Assembly (NCBI RefSeq): GCF_003583405.1
Contig: NZ_QXEC01000003.1
Location: 186,001-250,000 of the forward strand
DNA from: Micromonospora radicis
GTDB taxonomy: Bacteria > Actinomycetota > Actinomycetes > Mycobacteriales > Micromonosporaceae
Direction of reading: 5' to 3'
DNA length: 64,000 nt
Of this stretch, positions 55,509 to 61,845 are shown piece by piece. Position 1 is the stretch's first letter; each line of letters opens with the position of its first letter. The notes beneath the pieces are model-generated. The model was not told the DNA's origin, ran no database searches, and worked only from the letters and a program-made list of their open reading frames with translations. The position numbers and the translations under genes were made by a program.

Positions 55509-55697
55509 ATGAACATCGACGACAAGAGCGACCTGGCCGATCTGGCGAACGAGATCCTCGAACTCGAGTCGGAGACCTTCGAGATCTCGGACTACGCGGA
55601 CGCGAACGGCGTCCTGCTGGCCGTGGCCGCCTCGTGCAGCACGAGCTCCACCAGCACCTGCTCCAGCACCACCAGCACCACCTCCTGCAGCGCCTGA
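55509..55697 (+). CDS. Thiopeptide/LAP-type precursor peptide
   Basis: 62 aa. Acidic leader (LADLANEILELESETFEISD, residues ~9-28, FEISD being typical of thiopeptide leaders), then YADANGVLLAVAA and a 21-residue core starting SCSTSSTSTC and ending in SCSA. The core has 3 Cys, 10 Ser, 7 Thr and one Ala only. Ser-Cys at the start of the core matches thiopeptides such as the berninamycin and micrococcin types. Cys can become thiazoles and Ser/Thr oxazoles or dehydro residues. Start has GAGGAG upstream. A strong hairpin follows. Confidence 0.85.
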   Translation: MNIDDKSDLADLANEILELESETFEISDYADANGVLLAVAASCSTSSTSTCSSTTSTTSCSA

Positions 55698-55715
55698 TCG
55701 TTCGTCGGCCAACGC

Positions 55716-55734
55716 CGGCAGACCGGTTCTGCCG
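55716..55734 (+). promoter_or_regulatory. Small hairpin competing with the terminator
   Basis: 7-bp stem (55716-55722 with 55728-55734) and a 5-nt loop. Its right arm shares 4 bases (55731-55734) with the left arm of the following terminator, so both cannot form fully together. Confidence 0.45.
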
Positions 55735-55777
55735 AACAGCCCTCCTGGACGAAGACCGTCCCGGAGGGCTGTTCGGC
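55731..55777 (+). terminator. Strong hairpin after the precursor gene
   Basis: 15-bp perfect stem (55731-55745 with 55763-55777), 17-nt loop, between the precursor gene and the convergent YcaO gene. Probably bidirectional. Confidence 0.75.
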
Positions 55778-55873
55778 GTGGCGACCACACCGGCATCCAG
55801 GACCGGTGGCGGCGAAGCTGCGTGGCGCCGCGCCGGTGTGGCACCGACGGGCGCCACGCGCCGTGGCGGGTGT

Positions 55874-57847
55874 TCAGGGGAACGGGTGCGGGACCATCCG
55901 CAGGTCGGGTGCGGCCAGGTCGCCGTCGCGCAGGCCGGCCCGGTGGGGCGCGTGACGCAGCCGAGGCATCTGCAGGGCTCGTTGCCGGGTCCAGCCGAAG
56001 TCGATCGGTAACAGGCCGGGGACGATCGTGCACACCGTGTGCAGGCCCATCCGGCGCTGTTCCGGTGTGGTCTGGTCGACCACGATCACGTCGAAGCCGG
56101 CGCGTTCCAGTTCCCGCTGGCATGTTCGTAGGTCGCGCAGGAGGTCTCGGGTGTCCGGGTCGCCCGGGGTGCGGATGTCGACGATCGTGCAGTGGTCGGC
56201 CGGTGCGAGGTAGGTGTGGGCGTGCTCGGTCATCCGCGGCAGGCCGAACAGTTGGGGATGGTCGCCCAGGTTGGCGCAGCGGGTGTAGTCGTCCGCCATG
56301 GCTTCGAGTTCGTCCCGGCGCTCGTCGACCTGCCGGGACAGGTGGGGAATGTAGGTGAGCACCTCCGACAACGCACCCTCGACGGCTGTCTCCGGGTTGA
56401 GGCTGGCGCCGGCGGCGAAGGCGAGGGTGCCCGCGCCGCCGTCCCGGCGGACGGCGAGGCCGGTGACGACCGGTACGGCCAGGTCGACGCGGCTGTCGAA
56501 GGCGTGGACGTCGTAGCCGCGGAAGGCGGCCCGGTCCACCATTGCCCGGACGGCGGGGCTGCGGCACGAGTCGAGGTCGATCTCGGTGAGTTCCAGGTTG
56601 CCGTACCAGCCGAGCAGGAACGCGTCGCGTTCGATGAGTTCGAGCAGGCCGAAGAGGATCGCCTCCTCGAGACAGCTGCCGATCGCGCAGCCGTTGGAGG
56701 ATTCGTAGACGAAGTTGTCGGACGCCTGCCCGGAGGCGTAGTAGGTGAGGCGGGCCGGCACCAGCACGGGCCGATCGTCCCGAAGGGAGTAACCCCACAC
56801 CCACGGTATCGGGCGGTCCGGGTCGAACGGGGCGACCGTCGGGTCGGTCAGGTACGTCTGCGCCGGGTACTCCCCGCAGGTGCGCGGGTCGAGCGCGGTG
56901 TCACCGAGGTCGGTGAGGGCGGCGACGATCGGCTTGGCGCGGCGCCGCTGGTGGGTGCCGGCGTACCGCTCGAGCCCTTCCAGGAAGGCGAGGTCCTTGC
57001 TGGTGCGGAAGGAGTTGGCCTGGCCGCTCCAGGTGAAGTTGACGAGTCCGGCGTACCCGCGGATGAGCACGCTGCCGGTGACCGGGGAGGTGGTGGGCGA
57101 GGTGACGTCGAGCCAGGTGCCGGCGCCCAGGCTGCCGCAGACCGGGTTGGCCATCGCCCCGGTGGTGAGCGGGTACGACGTGGTCGAGGTGAGCCGGTAG
57201 CTGCCGGGGTCGGGCTTGGGGCGGGATACCAGGTCGAGCGTGGCCGGTTGTGGGGTGAGCTCGTCGACCGGTGCACAGTGGGGGCAGAGCGGATCGGTGA
57301 GCAGCGGGAACGTCATCACGTGCAGGGTCTGGAGGTCGATCCGGGTGACCTGCGGCAGGTGGAGGTCGGCGGCCGCGTGCCAGCCTCCGGTGGCCCGCCG
57401 GCCGGCCGGGGCCGAGCGGTCGAGGACGACCGCCTGGTACACCGACCAGACGGCGTCCAGGACGTAGTCCGGGACGAGTGGCCAGGTGCCGGCGGGGATG
57501 ACGGGCGCGCCGTGTTCGAGGGCCTCCCGTTCCGATCTGGTGCGTAACCGCTGCCACCGCATGGCGAGGCAGTGGCCGCAGGCCCGGGCGTCCGGGGTGC
57601 CGCCCCATGGGCCGACGAGCACGGCCTGGGCGGTGAGATGTACGTCCGCGGCTGCGCGTCGGGGCGCGAGTCGGGTGGCGGGTGCGCCGAACACGTCGAC
57701 TGCTCCGACGGTCTCCACCGCGGGACCGCGGCCGTGCGCCGCGTCGCCGGTGTCGCGCCGGAACCGTTCGGTGAGCGCTTGCTGCAGGGTCAGCCGGGCA
57801 AACTCCATGGGAACCGGGCGCGGGTCGGAGCGGGTGGTGGTGTTCAC
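55874..57847 (-). CDS. YcaO cyclodehydratase with fused N-terminal zinc/partner domain
   Basis: 657 aa. The N-terminal ~200 residues carry two Cys pairs (C90/C93 in ACGHCLAM and C188/C191 in LCPHCAPV), a tetrathiolate zinc site as in C-type partner proteins. The YcaO domain follows, with LEGLERYAG near 290, SSNGCAIGSCLEEAILFGLLELIERDAF near 370 (core EEAILFGLLELIERDAF) and AVEGALSEVL near 470. It ends in PHPFP, the PxPxP tail that is needed in cyclodehydratases. It uses ATP to turn Cys/Ser/Thr into azolines. Last gene of a six-gene leftward operon; its GTG overlaps the permease stop. Confidence 0.85.
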   Translation of the reverse strand: MNTTTRSDPRPVPMEFARLTLQQALTERFRRDTGDAAHGRGPAVETVGAVDVFGAPATRLAPRRAAADVHLTAQAVLVGPWGGTPDARACGHCLAMRWQRLRTRSEREALEHGAPVIPAGTWPLVPDYVLDAVWSVYQAVVLDRSAPAGRRATGGWHAAADLHLPQVTRIDLQTLHVMTFPLLTDPLCPHCAPVDELTPQPATLDLVSRPKPDPGSYRLTSTTSYPLTTGAMANPVCGSLGAGTWLDVTSPTTSPVTGSVLIRGYAGLVNFTWSGQANSFRTSKDLAFLEGLERYAGTHQRRRAKPIVAALTDLGDTALDPRTCGEYPAQTYLTDPTVAPFDPDRPIPWVWGYSLRDDRPVLVPARLTYYASGQASDNFVYESSNGCAIGSCLEEAILFGLLELIERDAFLLGWYGNLELTEIDLDSCRSPAVRAMVDRAAFRGYDVHAFDSRVDLAVPVVTGLAVRRDGGAGTLAFAAGASLNPETAVEGALSEVLTYIPHLSRQVDERRDELEAMADDYTRCANLGDHPQLFGLPRMTEHAHTYLAPADHCTIVDIRTPGDPDTRDLLRDLRTCQRELERAGFDVIVVDQTTPEQRRMGLHTVCTIVPGLLPIDFGWTRQRALQMPRLRHAPHRAGLRDGDLAAPDLRMVPHPFP

Positions 57848-58599
57848 GAGTTGTTACTCCAGCGGAAGGTCTTCACCGCGAGGACGCCGAAGACGAGGGT
57901 GAAGCCGGCCAGGGCCGCGCTGCTCAGGCCGATCGTGGCGAGATCGCCGCTGCCGGTCAGGGCGGCCGAGATGCCGTCGTTCATGTAGCGCAACGGCAGG
58001 GCACGGGAGAGGTTCTGCAGCCACCCGGGCATGAGATCGATCGGCAGGAATGATCCTGACAGGAACGCCATCGGCACCATGATCGAGTTGGCGATGGCGG
58101 CGACGGCCTCGGGAGTGTTGGCGCGGGAGCCGACGACGACGCCCATGGACAGGAACGCCGTGACGCCGAGCAGGAGTACGGGCAGGGCGAGGGGCCAACT
58201 GTCGGCCAGGCGGAGGCCGAACATCGGCAGCAGGGCCACGCCGACGAACAGCACCGCCTGCACCAGGCCGATGACGAGCGCGCCGGTGTAGCGTGCGCCG
58301 AGCACCGTGGTCAGCGGGGTGGGCGTCATCCTGATCAGGCGTAGCAGGTCGTCGTTGCGCCACTGCATGAGCGTGAACGCGATGCCGAAGAGCGCGGCGT
58401 TGCCGACGCCCCAGGAGAGCACGCCGGGTGCGATGTAGTCGATGTAGCCACGTCCGGAGCCGGCCACCTCCTGCCCCTGGAAGATCAGGCCGAAGACCAC
58501 CAGGAAGAGCAGCGGGAACGCGAAGGTGAAGAACACGGTGGTCTTGTCGCGTACGGACGCCTTGTAGTTGGCGGCGCTGAGGGCGGCGAATGCACTCAC
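57844..58599 (-). CDS. ABC-2 type transporter permease
   Basis: 251 aa with about six hydrophobic segments. Typical ABC-2 signs: RDKTTVFFTFAFPLLFLVVFG near the start (core TVFFTFAFPLLF), LIRMTPTPLTTVLGARY near residue 90, and NSIMVPMAFLSGSFLPIDLMP near 190 (core MAFLSGSFLPID). Works with the ATPase encoded just upstream, either to export the peptide or to protect the host. GTG start overlaps the ATPase stop. Confidence 0.9.
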   Translation of the reverse strand: MSAFAALSAANYKASVRDKTTVFFTFAFPLLFLVVFGLIFQGQEVAGSGRGYIDYIAPGVLSWGVGNAALFGIAFTLMQWRNDDLLRLIRMTPTPLTTVLGARYTGALVIGLVQAVLFVGVALLPMFGLRLADSWPLALPVLLLGVTAFLSMGVVVGSRANTPEAVAAIANSIMVPMAFLSGSFLPIDLMPGWLQNLSRALPLRYMNDGISAALTGSGDLATIGLSSAALAGFTLVFGVLAVKTFRWSNNS

Positions 58600-59564
58600 G
58601 AGTGCGGCTCCGATCCAGTGAGTTCCAGGTAGACGTCCTCGAGGGTGGCGGTACGGGTCTGTACCTCGTCGAGGCCGACGAGGTCGCCGACGGCTGCCAG
58701 GGTGGGGCCGGCGGTGGAGGTCTCCAGTACCACCGAGCCGCCTTCGACGGTGACGCGGACGACGCCGGGTAGGGACTGGGCCCGTTCGGTGGATAGCTGG
58801 CCGACCGGCACCATGACCCGGGTGGGTGCGTGCGCCGCACCGACGAGCCGGTGCGGGGTGTCGAGGGCGATGACGGAGCCGGCGACGACGATGGCGACGC
58901 GGTCGCAGAGCGACTCGGCCTCGTCGAGATGGTGGGTGGTGTAGACGATCGTGCGGCCCTGCGCCTTCAGGTCGCGCAGGACCTGCCACAGGTCGCGGCG
59001 GGCCTGGGCGTCGAGCGCCGCGGTCGGTTCGTCGAGGAAGACGAGGTCCGGCTGGTGGACGAGAGCACCCGCGATGGCGAGCCGCTGCCGCTGACCGCCG
59101 GAGAGGTCTCCCACCCGCTGGTCTGCCTGGCTGGTCAGTCCGACCGTGCGCAGCGCGGTGTCGGCCGCCGTGGCCGGCAGCCCGTACAGGGCGGCCACGG
59201 TCGCGAGGTGCTCCCGGGCCGTCAGCCGGGCGAAGAAGGCGCTCTTCTGTGTCTGTAGCCCGAGGCGCGGCAGCAGTGCCGCGTTGCGGGGCCACGGGGG
59301 CATCCCGAGGACGTGGACGGTGCCGGCGTCCGCCTGGCGCAGGCCCTCCATGATCTCGATCAGGGTCGTCTTGCCGGCGCCGTTGGGGCCGAGGATGCCG
59401 AAGAACTCTCCGCGTCGGATGGTCAGCGAGACGCCGTCGACGGCCGGTAGGTCGCCGTACCGTTTGCGGACGCCGTTCAACACGACGGCCGGTGCGGCCT
59501 CAGCCGGCACGGTGGGTTCCGCGCTGCTCGGTGTCGACGTCTCGGTGGCGTGCGTGGTGGTCAT
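58596..59564 (-). CDS. ABC transporter ATP-binding protein
   Basis: 322 aa. Walker A GPNGAGKTT near residue 58, Q-loop LQTQKSAFF near 108, signature LSGGQRQRL near 153, Walker B VFLDEPTAALD near 175, and H-loop TTHHLDEAE near 210. The last ~100 residues form the DrrA-like C-terminal domain. DrrA-type ATPases with a separate ABC-2 permease export antibiotics, often giving self-resistance. ATG overlaps the M50 gene stop. Confidence 0.9.
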   Translation of the reverse strand: MTTTHATETSTPSSAEPTVPAEAAPAVVLNGVRKRYGDLPAVDGVSLTIRRGEFFGILGPNGAGKTTLIEIMEGLRQADAGTVHVLGMPPWPRNAALLPRLGLQTQKSAFFARLTAREHLATVAALYGLPATAADTALRTVGLTSQADQRVGDLSGGQRQRLAIAGALVHQPDLVFLDEPTAALDAQARRDLWQVLRDLKAQGRTIVYTTHHLDEAESLCDRVAIVVAGSVIALDTPHRLVGAAHAPTRVMVPVGQLSTERAQSLPGVVRVTVEGGSVVLETSTAGPTLAAVGDLVGLDEVQTRTATLEDVYLELTGSEPHS

Positions 59565-60793
59565 CTCTGCACCTCTTTCGCGCGGCTGTCGGCCGGCGTG
59601 CGGATTCCGGTGAACGACGTGCGGGGCAGCACGAAGAGCATCCCGATCAGTACGGCCAGTCCGGCCGAGACCGTCCCGGCGACGGGTCCGAAGTGGGCGG
59701 TGGCGACCCGTTGCGCGGTCAGCGCGACGACCGTCAGGATGCCCACGATCAGGGCTGCGGCGCCCAGGGCGTACGCGGTGAAGGCGATCCGGGCGGCGCG
59801 GGGATATCCCGCCAGGCCCGGGCGACCGACCAGGGCCGCCACCGCGCGGCCGGCGAAGCGACGGCTGCCACTGGCGTAGTGCAGGATGCCCAGCGAGTGG
59901 GCGAGCATCTGGTAGCCGTCCAGCGGTGGTAGTGGTAGCAGGTACAGCGCGGCCTGGGCGAGTCCCAGCAGCATCAGCGCGCCGAGCAGCGTGCGGGCCG
60001 GTTCCCCGGCCGGCAGCAGCAGCCAGGCCGGCAGGACCGGCAGCAGCAACAGCAGGTTGACCAGGATGCCGGCCGACGCGGTGGCCACCTGCTGGCGGCG
60101 GCTCGGCAGGAACAGGTAGTCGTCGACCCGGCAGTACATGACGACCATGGGTAGTTGCCAGCGGATCCCGATCTCACCGACGGTGCCGCCGAAGTGGTGT
60201 GCCACGACGCCGTGCCCGAGTTCGTGCAGGCCCATGGTGACCCACAGGATGGTGGCGACGGTGGTGAGCGCGTACGGGTCGGCTAACACGGTGGCGGTGT
60301 CGGCGACCAGGGCCGGTCCGTGCCACAGCGTGGCGGCCAGCATCGCCAGGACCGCCGTGGTCGCGGGGATCAGGAACCAGCCCCGGAATGCGAAGCCGAG
60401 TAAGCGGTGCAGTCGTGCGGTGGTGACGGTGGCGTCGCTGACCAGCCGCAGCGAGCCGCCGAGGACGTTGCGTCGGGTCGCCACCGGCGGGAGGTCGGCC
60501 GGCGGTGGGCTTCCTTCGATGAGGCCCCGGGCGGCCAGCAGGGTGAGGAGTTGCTGCCAGGCGGCTGGCCCGAGGGTGCGCCGGAACTGTCCGGCGTACG
60601 CGGCGGCGATCTCGTCGCGTGAGGTCGTCCCGTCGAGTCGGACGAGGACGAAGTGCTCCTTCACCCCGATCTCGAACGTCCTCCCGGCGACGGGGTCCCG
60701 GACGAGGTGGACCGGCGTACCGTCGCGCAGGTATCGCCCGCTGATCTGGATGTCCGTTCGTCTTGCCGGTGCGACGGCGACGGCGGTGCTCAC
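59561..60793 (-). CDS. M50 family site-2-type protease with PqqD-like N-terminus
   Basis: 410 aa. Residues ~1-95 resemble a PqqD/RRE winged helix (VHLVRDPVAGRTFEIG, FVLVRLDGTTSRDEIAAAY, LLTLLAARGLIEG). After a linker come several membrane helices, with the zinc motif HELGH at 190-194 and the second site LPLPPLDGYQML near 295, as in intramembrane proteases. It may cut the leader, bind the precursor at the membrane, or act in export. Close relatives accompany other RiPP clusters. GTG start overlaps the stop of the upstream gene. Confidence 0.75.
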   Translation of the reverse strand: MSTAVAVAPARRTDIQISGRYLRDGTPVHLVRDPVAGRTFEIGVKEHFVLVRLDGTTSRDEIAAAYAGQFRRTLGPAAWQQLLTLLAARGLIEGSPPPADLPPVATRRNVLGGSLRLVSDATVTTARLHRLLGFAFRGWFLIPATTAVLAMLAATLWHGPALVADTATVLADPYALTTVATILWVTMGLHELGHGVVAHHFGGTVGEIGIRWQLPMVVMYCRVDDYLFLPSRRQQVATASAGILVNLLLLLPVLPAWLLLPAGEPARTLLGALMLLGLAQAALYLLPLPPLDGYQMLAHSLGILHYASGSRRFAGRAVAALVGRPGLAGYPRAARIAFTAYALGAAALIVGILTVVALTAQRVATAHFGPVAGTVSAGLAVLIGMLFVLPRTSFTGIRTPADSRAKEVQR

Positions 60794-61845
60794 GCCGGCT
60801 CGCCGTGCTCGGGTAGCGCCCGGCCGAGCAGGTACGACAGGTACGCCTCGTCGGTGATCGTGACGTGTAGCCGGTTGTTGGTCATGTGCATGTACGGCGA
60901 CAGCAGCAGTGGCAGTGCGGTCCGCGGGTCCGTGGGGATCTCGTCGCGGGTGCCGTCCCAGGAGCGGAACACGAGCTGCCCGCGTTCGGCCAGGTCGGCC
61001 GCCCGGTGGCGCAGTTCGAGGCAGTGTTCGGCCCAGTCGCGCAGCAGCCCGGGCAGGTCCTGACCGCCGGTCGTGCGCAGGGAGTGCCGGATGGCGGCGA
61101 ACCGTCGGCCGATCTCGGGGCCGGTGGCGGCGTACTGCTGCTGGTACTCCTCGGCGCCGGCGTAGTTGGTGTCGGGGAAGGCTGCGCGCCAGAACGTGTG
61201 GTACCGGTTCAGGTAGTCGACCAGGTCGTCGGTGTCCGGCAGGAAGCAGGCGGACATCACCATCATCAGCTGTGCGGCGGTGCCGAGCAGCACGGTACGC
61301 AGGTGCAGGTTCTTCGTACGGATGGCGGTGGTGACCATGCGGCTGGAGTGGGCGAAGTGCCACTCGGCGAGTGCGATCCCGGCTTCGCCGCCGTACTTGC
61401 CGTACTCCGGTTCGTACGGCTCGTAGCTGTAGGTGTTGTTCTCGCGCAGGTTCATCCGGCCGTCGCCGCGGAGGTAGCGGGTCTTCTCGTCGACGGAGAA
61501 CTCCATGTCGAACAGGGAGTTGTAGAACTCTTCCAGGAATCCGGCGTCCACCTGGTACAGCGCGGGCCGGACGCGCAGGTACTCGGTGATGGCGGCCTCC
61601 GCCCTCCGCTTCACCTCGGGGGTGGCCGCCACGGTGGCCGGTTTGAGCCGTAGCCGGACGTGCGGCCCCTCAAGCCAGTAGTTGATGAAGAAGTGGCCGG
61701 TGATCAGGCCGTCGGCTTCGAGTCCGCTGATCAGCGGATGCACGCACTGCACGATCAACGGTTGCGGGTTGGCCGCGTAGTAGATGTGGATGGCCTGCCA
61801 GTGGCCGGCGGCCACGTCCGCCGGACGGCTGAGGGTCTGGGTCAT
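60790..61845 (-). CDS. Lantibiotic-dehydratase C-terminal/SpaB_C type protein (thiopeptide-type elimination or cycloaddition enzyme)
   Basis: 351 aa. Conserved features of the thiopeptide-type bacteriocin biosynthesis domain: AIHIYYAANPQPLI near residue 16, INYWLEGPHVRLRLKP near 55, and LLLSPYMHMTNNRLHVTITDEAYL near the end (core HMTNNRLHVT). In split dehydratases this half removes glutamate from glutamylated Ser/Thr to give Dha/Dhb; a paralogue makes the pyridine ring. Since it lies directly behind the glutamylating half with an ATGA overlap, elimination is the more likely role. It is the only such protein in the window. Confidence 0.8.
   Translation of the reverse strand: MTQTLSRPADVAAGHWQAIHIYYAANPQPLIVQCVHPLISGLEADGLITGHFFINYWLEGPHVRLRLKPATVAATPEVKRRAEAAITEYLRVRPALYQVDAGFLEEFYNSLFDMEFSVDEKTRYLRGDGRMNLRENNTYSYEPYEPEYGKYGGEAGIALAEWHFAHSSRMVTTAIRTKNLHLRTVLLGTAAQLMMVMSACFLPDTDDLVDYLNRYHTFWRAAFPDTNYAGAEEYQQQYAATGPEIGRRFAAIRHSLRTTGGQDLPGLLRDWAEHCLELRHRAADLAERGQLVFRSWDGTRDEIPTDPRTALPLLLSPYMHMTNNRLHVTITDEAYLSYLLGRALPEHGEPA

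Noticed and set aside
55614..55697. AGCACC-rich stretch as a DNA repeat element
   Set aside because: It is the coding sequence of the Ser/Thr-rich precursor core, so the repetition comes from the peptide.
55452..56804. Minus-strand frame extending through the precursor gene
   Set aside because: It is an out-of-frame translation of the YcaO gene and covers the terminator and precursor.
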